From: Sphingomonas trueperi
GTDB lineage: Bacteria > Pseudomonadota > Alphaproteobacteria > Sphingomonadales > Sphingomonadaceae
Direction: 5' to 3'
DNA length: 62,130 nucleotides
NCBI RefSeq assembly: GCF_011927635.1
Contig: NZ_JAATJB010000017.1
Location: 1 to 62,130, forward strand
The notes beneath the pieces were generated by a model that saw nothing but the letters and a program-made list of their open reading frames with translations, was not told the DNA's origin and made no database searches. Positions 31,789 through 39,434 of this stretch are shown in pieces; within the stretch, counting starts at the first letter, position 1, and the number at the start of each line of letters is the position of its first letter. Position numbers and translations under genes: made by a program.

Positions 31789-33275
31789 GCGCGGTGCGCG
31801 ACGGCGCCCGCCAAGCGATGGCGTGGCTGCATGGCTGGACCGGGCTGCTGCTCGGCTGGGTGCTGTTCGTGATGTGTCTGGGCGGCACGCTCAGCGTGTT
31901 CAAGCCCGAGATCGGCCGCTGGATGCGCCCCGAGACCATCGCCACCGCCGACCGCGCCACCGCGCTGACCGCCGCGACCGGCTGGCTTGGCAAGAACGCG
32001 CCCAATTCGTTCGGCTGGTACCTCACCCTGCCCAACGACCGGATGAACACGGTCGAGGCGACCTATGATCCCGGCACCGGTTTCGTCTATCGCGCGCTCG
32101 ATCCCGTCTCCGGCGCCCCTGCCCCGCGCGAGACGCTGGGCGGCGAGTTCTTCTACCGGCTCCATTTCGAGCTGCAGCTCCCCTTCCCCTGGGGCCGGCT
32201 GCTCGCCTCGCTCGCCGCGATGGTGCTGCTGCTCGGGCTGATCACCGGGATCATCGCGCATCGCCGCATCTTCAAGGACTTCTTCACCTTCCGCCCCGCC
32301 AAGGGCCAGCGCTCCTGGCTCGACGGCCACAATGCGCTGGGCGTGCTCGCCCTGCCCTTCCATATCATGATCAGCTTCACCGGCCTGCTGACGCTCGCGA
32401 CGATCAACATGCCCTGGCCGGTCACCGCCAATTACGGGCAGGACATGGCGGCGATGTTCCAGGCCTTCCAGCCCGGCCATGTCGATCGTCCGGCGGCGGG
32501 CAAGCCCGCGCCGCTCGCCCCGCTGGCCCCGATGCTGGCCGAGGCCGAGCGGCGGCTGGGCAAGCCGGTGGGTCGCATCACCGTCGAGCATCCCGGCGAT
32601 ACCGCGGCGGTGGTGACGATGTTCCGCGATGATGCCCGCCAGATCGCCTATGCCGCCGGCGCGGTGAGCTTCGACGGCGCGACCGGCCGCGTCCTCGCCG
32701 ACTTCACCGAGAATCGCCCGGCGCTCCAGACCTATGGCGTGGCATACGGCCTCCACCTTGCCCGCTTCGCCCCGCTGGCGACGCGCTGGCTCTATTTCCT
32801 CTGCGGGGCGATGCTGACGCTGGCGGTGGCGAGCGGGATGGTGCTGTGGGTGGTAAAGCGCCGCGAGCGCGCGCCGCTCAGTCTCGGCAACCGCATCGTC
32901 GAGCGGCTCAATGCCGGCGTGCTGGCCGGCGTCCCGATCGGCTGCGTCGCCTTCCTGCTGGCGAACCGGCTGCTGCCGCTGGGGATGCCGGCGCGCGCCG
33001 AGGCGGAGGTCTCCGCGGCGCTGTGGAGCGCCGCCGCCGCGCTGCTGCTGGGCGCAGCCCTCGCGCCGAAGCGGAGCTGGCCGCTGCTCATGACCCTGCT
33101 CGCGCTCGGCTGCGCGGCAGCGGCGCTCCTCGGCGGCGCCTTTGCGGACAGCGTGCAGGCGAGCGTCACCCTCACCCTGCTTGGCGCCGCCCTGGGCTTC
33201 GGCTGGCTCGGCCTGCGCCAATGGCGCCCCCGGCCCAAACCCACCCGCCGCCGCACCCGCGAGCAGCTCGCATGA
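31785..33275 (+). CDS. PepSY-associated membrane protein (putative ferric-siderophore reductase)
   Basis: The product has 496 residues. WLHGWTGLLLGWVLFVMCLG is the first helix with a conserved His, PepSY repeats lie in the periplasmic part (about residues 50-135), and LLLGLITGIIAHRRIFKDFF with FRPAKGQRSWLDGHNALGVL and FHIMISFTGLL carry further His residues likely to bind haem. Such PepSY proteins reduce ferric siderophores in the inner membrane (FoxB/FpvG-like). Its last helices (RRIVERLNAGVLAGVPIGC region onward) form an extra four-helix tail. It overlaps both neighbours by ATGA. Confidence 0.9.
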   Translation: MSAVRDGARQAMAWLHGWTGLLLGWVLFVMCLGGTLSVFKPEIGRWMRPETIATADRATALTAATGWLGKNAPNSFGWYLTLPNDRMNTVEATYDPGTGFVYRALDPVSGAPAPRETLGGEFFYRLHFELQLPFPWGRLLASLAAMVLLLGLITGIIAHRRIFKDFFTFRPAKGQRSWLDGHNALGVLALPFHIMISFTGLLTLATINMPWPVTANYGQDMAAMFQAFQPGHVDRPAAGKPAPLAPLAPMLAEAERRLGKPVGRITVEHPGDTAAVVTMFRDDARQIAYAAGAVSFDGATGRVLADFTENRPALQTYGVAYGLHLARFAPLATRWLYFLCGAMLTLAVASGMVLWVVKRRERAPLSLGNRIVERLNAGVLAGVPIGCVAFLLANRLLPLGMPARAEAEVSAALWSAAAALLLGAALAPKRSWPLLMTLLALGCAAAALLGGAFADSVQASVTLTLLGAALGFGWLGLRQWRPRPKPTRRRTREQLA

Positions 33276-33589
33276 TCGCCACCGGCCTGACGCTGCTCGG
33301 CATGTTCGCGCTGGCCGCCGCGATGCCCCGCCACGCGCCGGCGCTGCTGGGGGCATGGGAACGCCGCGTGCCGAGCGCCCGGTTGCGGACCGCCGGATGG
33401 GCGTTCCTGCTGGCGGCGCTGGCCGCCACCCTCGCCGCATCCGACTGGCCGACCGCGCTGGTGACCTGGGGCGGCGTGCTGCCGTTCAGCGCCGCGCTCG
33501 TCCTGCTCGGCCTGACCTATGACGTTCGCTTGGCGCGCGCCGCAGCCATGGTGGGGGCGCTCGCCATCCTGGCGGGGATGCTCCGCTAG
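33272..33589 (+). CDS. Small membrane protein of iron-uptake operon (DUF3325-like)
   Basis: The product has 105 residues with three hydrophobic segments. TLLGMFALAAAMPRHAPALL, LRTAGWAFLLAALAATLAAS and WGGVLPFSAALVLLGLTYDV match the pattern of DUF3325 proteins found last in such iron operons. Function unknown. It converges with a deaminase gene; the two stop codons share three of four bases. Confidence 0.8.
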   Translation: MIATGLTLLGMFALAAAMPRHAPALLGAWERRVPSARLRTAGWAFLLAALAATLAASDWPTALVTWGGVLPFSAALVLLGLTYDVRLARAAAMVGALAILAGMLR

Positions 33590-34086
33590 AGATTGGCCTG
33601 TTCCTCCACCGGCAGCTCGGCATCGGGTGGATAATAGAGCGTCGCGCATTCGGCGGCGAGGCAGCCGCCCTTGATCACGATGTCGTCACGATAGGCGTCG
33701 CCGATGAAGCTCAGCGTATCGACATGCTTCGCCTCGAAATACATCGCGTGGACATCGTTGCGCCCGGCGCCATAGACCACCCGCCCGACCTTCGACCAAA
33801 TCGACGCCATGGTACACATCCCGCAGGGCTGGAGCGTCGAATAGAGCGTCGCCCCGCGCAGCTCGAGCTCGCCGGTGCTCTCGCAGGCGCGGCGGATCGC
33901 CATCATCTCCGCATGGGCGGTGGCATCGGGCAGTTCATGTGTCTGGTTGCGCTCAGCCGCGAGCACCTTGCCGTCGAGCACGATCACGCAGCCGAGCGGC
34001 GAGGTCGACGGATCCGATCCCTTCGACCGCGCGACCTCGATTGCCATCCGCATCCACTGTTCGTCGTCCTGACCGGCCATGCGCAT
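33586..34086 (-). CDS. Nucleoside/guanine deaminase-like zinc hydrolase
   Basis: The product has 166 residues. The cytidine-deaminase fold motif is complete: HAEMMAIRRA (zinc His and proton-shuttle Glu) and TLQPCGMCTMASIWSKVGRV (two zinc Cys, PCxxC). PSTSPLGCVIVLDGKVLAAE and HELPDATAHAEM are typical of guanine deaminase/tRNA-adenosine-deaminase relatives; the C-terminus differs from TadA, so a free-base or nucleoside substrate is more likely. It has no operon partner. Confidence 0.88.
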   Translation of the reverse strand: MRMAGQDDEQWMRMAIEVARSKGSDPSTSPLGCVIVLDGKVLAAERNQTHELPDATAHAEMMAIRRACESTGELELRGATLYSTLQPCGMCTMASIWSKVGRVVYGAGRNDVHAMYFEAKHVDTLSFIGDAYRDDIVIKGGCLAAECATLYYPPDAELPVEEQANL

Positions 34087-34285
34087 TCTCCCTGGTCAGG
34101 CAAGAACGCGCACCCGCGGATTTGGCCGCCATGTTCCAAGGGACACGCCGCGGCCCCCGCGCCCGCGCCCCCGGTGATGCCGCCGACACGCCCATGACAG
34201 CGCGCTCTGTCCTTGCTAGGTTTGCTTCGTCGCTCGCGACCGGTCCTGTTCGTATGACGTCCGCGCTCAACCGGGAGCACCTGCC

Positions 34286-35110
34286 ATGAAACCGCAAGAC
34301 CTTTTCCTGGGCGTACGGGACTTTCTGTCGCTGCTGGTGCCGGGGGTCGTGTTCCTGATCCTGTGTCCCGCACCGATCCTGCCGGCCCTGTCGAAGCCAC
34401 TCCGAATAGGCTCGGGCAACCCCGATGCCACGCTTCTGGTGCTCGTCTTCCTCGCCGCAGCCCTGACGATCGGTTCGATCCTGGCAGGTCTGGCCGGCCT
34501 CCTGGACCGTCCCGTCGACAAATATGTGGGACGGCGGCTCAACCAGCAGTCCAGCCGCTGGTGCCCGAAGTCGCTGGCCGAGCAGATCGAGAAGCTGGGC
34601 GAGGTGCAGCAGATGGCAGCAGCGCTGGCCCGCCACATCAATCCGATCGCGGGTCCGTCCGGACGCGAGCTTCCATGGACGCCGCGATCCTTCTGGTGGA
34701 ACTATCTGCGCTTGAACTGCCCGGTCGCCACCGCCGAACTGGACCGAATCGAGGGACTGCAGAAGCAGTTCCGCTCGTTGATCGTGGTCGCGGCGGCGGC
34801 CGCCCTGTTCGCCCTCGGGCGGTCCATCCGATGGGAAATGCTGGCGAACACGACCGGCACGCCAGCGCACATCGGCGGCGCCCTCGCCCCCCTTGCCGAT
34901 GCGCTCCCCTGGTTCCTTGCGCTTGTTTCGCTGGTGACGGGCTTCTTCTGCTTCGTGGCCTATGTCGGGTATCGCGTACGCTTTGCCCGCCGCCTGTTCG
35001 AGCTGGCGATCATCCATGCCTTGCCGAAAGACACGATCGCCGCCGGAACCTCCGCATTTTTCGCAGAAGCGCCGCACCCGGCGCCGACAGCACCAGGCGC
35101 CACGTCATAA
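34286..35110 (+). CDS. Uncharacterised membrane protein with coiled cytosolic middle
   Basis: The product has 274 residues and was not recognised. Two N-terminal helices (LSLLVPGVVFLILCPAPILP; LLVLVFLAAALTIGSILAGL) are followed by a soluble segment (about residues 80-165, KYVGRRLNQQSSRWCPKSLA and EQIEKLGEVQQMAAALARHI) and two further helices (SLIVVAAAAALFALG; WFLALVSLVTGFFCFVAYVG). A short tail ends in Pro/Ala. The DFLSLLVPG start resembles membrane proteins that accompany surveillance or trypsin-like genes elsewhere, but no partner is present. It has a good start and ends two codons into the opposite-strand acetyltransferase. Confidence 0.7.
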   Translation: MKPQDLFLGVRDFLSLLVPGVVFLILCPAPILPALSKPLRIGSGNPDATLLVLVFLAAALTIGSILAGLAGLLDRPVDKYVGRRLNQQSSRWCPKSLAEQIEKLGEVQQMAAALARHINPIAGPSGRELPWTPRSFWWNYLRLNCPVATAELDRIEGLQKQFRSLIVVAAAAALFALGRSIRWEMLANTTGTPAHIGGALAPLADALPWFLALVSLVTGFFCFVAYVGYRVRFARRLFELAIIHALPKDTIAAGTSAFFAEAPHPAPTAPGATS

Positions 35111-35593
35111 CGGCCGATACAGCACCAGCGCGTCCACCAGCCCCTGCGCCGGATGCTCGAACGCTTCGGGCACCCGCCCTACCGTCGCGAAACCCAGCGC
35201 GTGCCACAGGCGCACGGCGGGCGCGTTGCTGGAGACCACGAAGTTGAACTGCATCGCGCGAAAGCCGCGTGCGCGGGCTTCGGTGAAGCTGTGCTCGGCC
35301 ATCGCGCGCGCGATGCCGCGACCGCGTGCCTCGGGATGCGTCGCATAGCCGCAATTGGCAACATGCGCGCCGCCGCCCGCCTGATTGGCGCGGAGATAAT
35401 AGGTGCCGAGCACCCGCCCCTCCCCTTCCGCGACGAAGCTCGCGCGATCAGGCCCCAGCCAGTACGCCAGCGCATCGTCGCGCGACATGTCGCGGTCCAG
35501 CGCATAAGTTTCGCCGGCGCGAATCACCGGCTCCAGAATCGCCCAGATCGCCGCGCCGTCTTGGCGAACGGCGGGGCGAATCACCGGGATCAT
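35105..35593 (-). CDS. GNAT-family N-acetyltransferase
   Basis: The product has 162 residues. IRPAVRQDGAAIWAILEPVI begins the fold, GTYYLRANQ is the central strand, CGYATHPEARGRGIARAMAE has the acetyl-CoA pyrophosphate loop (R/Q-x-x-G-x-G/A), and NAPAVRLWHALGFATVGRVP the C-terminal helix. Substrate unknown. Its start overlaps the dnaA stop region by four bases (35590-35593), so it may be cotranscribed after dnaA. Confidence 0.9.
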   Translation of the reverse strand: MIPVIRPAVRQDGAAIWAILEPVIRAGETYALDRDMSRDDALAYWLGPDRASFVAEGEGRVLGTYYLRANQAGGGAHVANCGYATHPEARGRGIARAMAEHSFTEARARGFRAMQFNFVVSSNAPAVRLWHALGFATVGRVPEAFEHPAQGLVDALVLYRPL

Positions 35594-36969
35594 CCCTCCA
35601 GGGTGCGCATCAGCGCGCGGACGGCGCCGTCGATCTCGACGTCCTTGCTGCGCAGATCCTCGATCCGCTTGACCGCATGGATTACCGTCGAGTGGTCGCG
35701 GTTGCCGAACTTGCGGCCGATCTCGGGCAGCGACCGCGTGGTCAGCCGCTTGGCGAGATACATCGCGATCTGGCGCGGGCGCGCGATCGCCACCGCGCGG
35801 CGCGCCGAAATCAGGTCGAGCTGCTTCACCTCGAAGTGGGTGGAAACCGCGCGCTGGATTTCGTCGATGGTGATGCGACGCTGGCTGGTGCGGAGCACTT
35901 CGCCGAGCACGCTGGTCGCGAAATCGATGGTGATCGACTCGTTCGACAGGCTCGCATAGGCGACGAGGCGGTTCAACGCGCCTTCGAGTTCGCGGACATT
36001 GGTGGTGATCCGCGCGGCCAGCAGGTCGGCGACCTCGGCGGGCATGTCGACTGCCGGCATGTCCTTGAGCTTGCGCTCGACGATGGCGCGGCGGAGGTCC
36101 AGCTCGGCGGGCTTGATGTCCGCCACCAGCCCGGCGCCAAGACGGCCGACGAGGCGCGGCTCGAAGCCTTCCAGCGCCTGCGGCGCGCGGTCGGCGGCGA
36201 TCACCAGCCGCTTGCCGGCGCTCATGAACTCGTTGACCGTATGGAAGAATTCTTCCTGGGTCGCGTCCTTGCCGCCGATGAACTGGAGATCGTCGATCAT
36301 CAGCAGGTCGACCGAGCGCAGCCGGGTCTTGAACGCCAGCGTGTCCTTGTTGCGCAGCGCCTGGACGAACTCGAACATGAAGCGTTCGCCGGTCGAGTAG
36401 ATCGCGGTCGCGCCCGGATTCGCCTCGAGAAAGGCGTGGCCGATGGCGTGCATCAGGTGCGTCTTGCCCTGGCCGGTGCCGGCGTGGAGGTAGAGCGGGC
36501 TGAACATCGGCACGCCCGGCTGCGCAACGGTGCGCGCGGCGTTGAACGCGACGCGGTTTGTCGTGCTCACCACGAATCGATCGAAGGTGAAGCGCGGATC
36601 GAAGGCGGGGCGTTCGGCCGGCTCGACCAGCGTTTCCTTGCGCAGCGCGGGCGCCGGCTCGGCGCTGAGCACGCGCTGCTCGGCATCCTGCAGCGTCTCC
36701 AGCGTGACGCTGTGCACGTTCGGCAGCACCGCGCGGAATTCGAGCAGCAGCCGCTCGGCATAGTGATTTTTCACCCACTGGGTGAGGAACGGAGACGGCA
36801 GGCCCAGACGCACGGCGTGCGAATCGCTGCCCTCGATCAGGACCACCGGCTTCAGCCACTGGTCGAACAGCCGCTGGCCGGCCGAGCGGCGCAGATTGGT
36901 GCGCACATGCGCCCAAGCCTTGGCGACGTCGCGGCCTTCCTCACGTTCCAGCGGTTGAACCTGAGTCAC
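35590..36969 (-). CDS. dnaA: Chromosomal replication initiator DnaA
   Basis: The product has 459 residues from GTG 36969, preceded by GGAAGGG; an upstream ATG frame (to 37053) lacks family likeness. Domain I (AWAHVRTNLRRSAGQRLFDQ) is followed by a linker and AAA+ domain III with Walker A LHAGTGQGKTHLMHAIGHAF, Walker B LLMIDDLQFIGGK and TTNVRELEGALNRL (sensor 2/box VIII), and domain IV with the DnaA-box-binding signature GNRDHSTVIHAVKRIE. It melts oriC. Its promoter region has clustered GANTC sites. Confidence 0.97.
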   Translation of the reverse strand: MTQVQPLEREEGRDVAKAWAHVRTNLRRSAGQRLFDQWLKPVVLIEGSDSHAVRLGLPSPFLTQWVKNHYAERLLLEFRAVLPNVHSVTLETLQDAEQRVLSAEPAPALRKETLVEPAERPAFDPRFTFDRFVVSTTNRVAFNAARTVAQPGVPMFSPLYLHAGTGQGKTHLMHAIGHAFLEANPGATAIYSTGERFMFEFVQALRNKDTLAFKTRLRSVDLLMIDDLQFIGGKDATQEEFFHTVNEFMSAGKRLVIAADRAPQALEGFEPRLVGRLGAGLVADIKPAELDLRRAIVERKLKDMPAVDMPAEVADLLAARITTNVRELEGALNRLVAYASLSNESITIDFATSVLGEVLRTSQRRITIDEIQRAVSTHFEVKQLDLISARRAVAIARPRQIAMYLAKRLTTRSLPEIGRKFGNRDHSTVIHAVKRIEDLRSKDVEIDGAVRALMRTLEG

Positions 36970-37403
36970 TTTGACGCACCCTTCCTTCGCGGGAATGACG
37001 ATTCCCGCGTTCCAAAACCATTGTCGATCATGAGGCTCATCGCAGCCGGTCATGCCCCCGGAGACGCGCGATGAACTCGTTGTCCCCGACCAGCATCGTG
37101 GCCGGGAGGTTCGTTGTAGGAAGCTCGAACTGAGTCGAGCAAGGGCCTCCCATGTAAACTTTCTGAAATAGTTTTGTTGACAGCCCGAACCCCTAGGAAA
37201 ACCGTGGGGGCGCCGGAATTATCGAACTATTACCGATAGTTAAGATGGTAAAGCCAGAGTCACGGCAGGACGAATCGGACCGACTCGTGGATTCCCGCGA
37301 TTCGCCTGCGTTGCTCAAATTTTAACCATTTTGCTGCGACGCAAACGCGAAAAACCCCGCCGGACAGAGTCCGGCAGGGCTTTTCGTTACCGAATAGTTA
37401 CGG
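36970..37403. promoter_or_regulatory. dnaA upstream region with clustered GANTC sites and CtrA-like motifs
   Basis: This 434-bp gene-free stretch between dnaA and rpsT has GANTC at 37132-37136, 37257-37261, 37272-37276, 37282-37286, 37290-37294, 37299-37303 and 37367-37371. TTAACCAT (37322-37329), a CtrA-type octamer in alphaproteobacteria, and TTTACCATCTTAAC on the minus strand (37252-37239) are nearby. AACTAT-TACCG-ATAGTT (37225-37241) is a perfect inverted repeat. The 37160-37340 part is AT-richer than its surroundings. No consensus DnaA box was seen, so origin function is not shown; a dnaA promoter with methylation and CtrA control is the likeliest reading. Confidence 0.6.
37350..37386 (-). 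terminator. Intrinsic terminator of rpsT
   Basis: Read on the minus strand, CCCTGCCGGA and TCCGGCGGGG pair around a short loop and are followed by TTTTTCG. It lies 18 bp beyond the rpsT stop codon and would also insulate dnaA from rpsT transcription. Confidence 0.9.
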
Positions 37404-37667
37404 TTAAGCGAGCGCTTGAAGACGCTTGTTCAGGCGCGAGAACTTGCGCGCTGCGGTGTTCTTGTGGAGCACGCCCTTGGCGACGCCACGCGCGATTTCC
37501 GGCTGCGCAGCGGCGAGCGCTTCGGTGGCAGCGGCCTTGTCGCCGGCGGTCAGCGCAGCTTCGACCTTCTTGATGAAGGTACGGATGCGGCCGACGCGTG
37601 CACCGTTGATCTCGGCGCGGCGGTCGTTGCGACGGATGCGCTTCTTCGCTTGCGGCGTATTCGCCAT
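37404..37667 (-). CDS. rpsT: 30S ribosomal protein S20
   Basis: The product has 87 residues from ATG 37667. MANTPQAKKRIRRNDRRAEI and FIKKVEAALTAGDKAAATEA followed by GVAKGVLHKNTAARKFSRLN KRLQALA (read in two pieces) are the standard S20 helices. It binds 16S rRNA early in assembly. It lies upstream of dnaA in the same direction, the arrangement known from Caulobacter and relatives, but has its own terminator. Confidence 0.98.
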   Translation of the reverse strand: MANTPQAKKRIRRNDRRAEINGARVGRIRTFIKKVEAALTAGDKAAATEALAAAQPEIARGVAKGVLHKNTAARKFSRLNKRLQALA

Positions 37668-37763
37668 TCGGTCTTGTTCCTGCTCGAAATGGGTGAGGCG
37701 CGGAAGCGAGCCCACGCCGGAAAGACGGGCCCCTTACCGGCTGCAGCGATTCGGGTCAACCTT

Positions 37764-38573
37764 TCAGCGCTGGCATTTGCCACAATAGAAGGTGGAGCGC
37801 CCCGAATCCACGCGGCGCTGCACTAGGCGCCCGCAGCTGCACGGCTCCCCTTCCCTACCATAGACCCGCCACTCCTTGGCGAAATAGCCGAGCTCGCCGT
37901 CCGGCCGCGCATAATCGCGCAAGGTGGAGCCGCCGGCGCGAATCGCAGCCTCCAGCACCTCGCGCACTGCCTCGACCAGCTTCTCGAGCTTTGCCCGCCC
38001 GATCAAGCCCGCCGGCTTGGTCGGCGCGATGCCGGCGAGGAACAGCGCCTCGCACACGTATATGTTGCCGAGACCGGCCACGATTCGCTGGTCAAGCAGC
38101 AGCGCCTTCACCGGCGCGATTCGGTCTTCGAAGGCTGCAACCAGATGCGCGGCGTTAAAGTCCGGCCCAAGCGGCTCCGGGCCCAGTGTCTTGAACGCCG
38201 GCCACTCGGCCAGTTCGGCAGTTGGGACCAGATCCATCGAGCCGAATCGCCGCGGGTCGTTGAGCGACAGCCGGTGCCGCGCGGTCTCGATCACGACATG
38301 GTCGTGCTTGCCGAGTTCCGAAGGATCGATCCGCCAGCGCCCGGACATGCCGAGGTGGAAGACCAAAGTGTCCTCGCGGTCCGTATATATAAGGCCGTAT
38401 TTCGCCCGGCGGGACAGGCCGGTGACGGTTGCCCCGGTCAGCCGCTGGCCGAGATCGACCGGGAACGGCCGGCGCAGGTCCGCGCGGTTCAGCACCACGC
38501 GTTCGATCCGCTGCCCCTCCAGCACAGGGGCCAGGCCGCGAACGGTGGTTTCTACTTCGGGAAGCTCAGGCAT
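37764..38573 (-). CDS. mutM: Formamidopyrimidine-DNA glycosylase
   Basis: The product has 269 residues. MPELPEVETTVRGLAP has the catalytic Pro2 and Glu3; VFHLGMSGRWRI contains the beta-clamp region; GLGNIYVCEALFLAGIAPTK is the helix-two-turns-helix; and the C-terminal zinc finger has CSCGRLVQRRVDSGRSTFYC followed by GKC. It excises 8-oxoguanine and nicks the strand. It is divergent from ubiE. Confidence 0.97.
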   Translation of the reverse strand: MPELPEVETTVRGLAPVLEGQRIERVVLNRADLRRPFPVDLGQRLTGATVTGLSRRAKYGLIYTDREDTLVFHLGMSGRWRIDPSELGKHDHVVIETARHRLSLNDPRRFGSMDLVPTAELAEWPAFKTLGPEPLGPDFNAAHLVAAFEDRIAPVKALLLDQRIVAGLGNIYVCEALFLAGIAPTKPAGLIGRAKLEKLVEAVREVLEAAIRAGGSTLRDYARPDGELGYFAKEWRVYGREGEPCSCGRLVQRRVDSGRSTFYCGKCQR

Positions 38574-38662
38574 CGGGGGCTACAGCTAGGAAGTGCGGGG
38601 CCGAATGTCACCTGCCCCTCAGCCCTCTTGGTTTGGCCGTCACCTGCGGCTAAGGCACCCCC

Positions 38663-39394
38663 ATGCCCGATACCGTCTCCTTCGGTTACGAAGACGTCGC
38701 CCCTGAGGACAAGACCCGCCGCGTCGGCGAGGTGTTCTCGAATGTCGCCAGCAAATACGACCTGATGAACGACGCCATGTCGGGCGGCATGCACCGGCTG
38801 TGGAAGGACCGCTTCGTTCGCCGGGTCAAGCCGCGCGCGGGCGAGCACATCCTCGACATGGCCGGCGGCACCGGCGACATCGCCTTCCGCATGGCAGAGA
38901 CGGGGGCCGCGATCACCGTGGCCGACATCAACCCGGAAATGCTCGCCGTCGGCGTCGAGCGCGCCGCCCAGCGGGGGATCGACGGACTGGTATGGACCGA
39001 GGCCAATGCCGAGACGCTGCAATTCCCCGATCGCTTCTTCGATGCCTATACGATCGCGTTCGGCATCCGGAACGTGACCGACATCCCCAAGGCGCTCCGC
39101 GAGGCGCACCGCGTGCTGAAGCGCGGCGGCCGCTTTTTCGTGCTGGAATTCTCGACCACCCAGTGGCCGGGCTTCGCCGAGATCTACGACGCCTATTCGC
39201 ACAAGCTGGTCCCCAAGCTCGGCAAGCTGCTCGCGCAGGACGAGGACAGCTATCGCTACTTGATCGAATCGATCCGCCGCTTCCCCGACATGCCGAGCTT
39301 CGAGCGGATGATCGCCGAGGCCGGCTTCCAGCAGACCAAGGTCGAGCCGCTGCTCGGCGGTCTCGTCGCGATCCACAGCGGCTGGAAGATTTGA
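38663..39394 (+). CDS. ubiE: Demethylmenaquinone/ubiquinone C-methyltransferase UbiE
   Basis: The product has 243 residues. VFSNVASKYDLMNDAMSGGM and HRLWKDRFV are UbiE/COQ5 signature, DMAGGTGDIAFRMAE is SAM motif I, ADINPEMLAVGVERA binds the ribose, and AFGIRNVTDIPKALREAHRV is the late UbiE motif. It methylates C-2 of the quinone ring in ubiquinone synthesis. It is followed closely by ubiB. Confidence 0.97.
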   Translation: MPDTVSFGYEDVAPEDKTRRVGEVFSNVASKYDLMNDAMSGGMHRLWKDRFVRRVKPRAGEHILDMAGGTGDIAFRMAETGAAITVADINPEMLAVGVERAAQRGIDGLVWTEANAETLQFPDRFFDAYTIAFGIRNVTDIPKALREAHRVLKRGGRFFVLEFSTTQWPGFAEIYDAYSHKLVPKLGKLLAQDEDSYRYLIESIRRFPDMPSFERMIAEAGFQQTKVEPLLGGLVAIHSGWKI

Positions 39395-39434
39395 TGCAAG
39401 CCCCTGTTCGATCCTCCTTCGGGAGGATCTGGGC

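Noticed and set aside
31566..33440. 624-codon frame antisense to the PepSY and neighbouring genes
   Set aside because: Its composition (Arg/Gly/Ala/Gln) is typical of an antisense shadow, and the plus-strand genes show clear domain motifs and coupled starts.
35105..36916. 603-codon open frame on the same strand as dnaA but in another frame, joined to the acetyltransferase frame
   Set aside because: High-GC DNA leaves long shadow frames; its upstream part is Arg/Ala/Gly-rich nonsense, while dnaA in the overlapping frame is unmistakable. Only the 162-residue acetyltransferase at its end is real.
37160..37180. TTGACA on the plus strand upstream of dnaA as a promoter
   Set aside because: It points away from dnaA toward the rpsT terminator and no gene on that strand follows.
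36970..37403. Replication origin call for the rpsT-dnaA gap
   Set aside because: No consensus DnaA boxes (TTATCCACA type) were found by eye; only a regulatory region is claimed.
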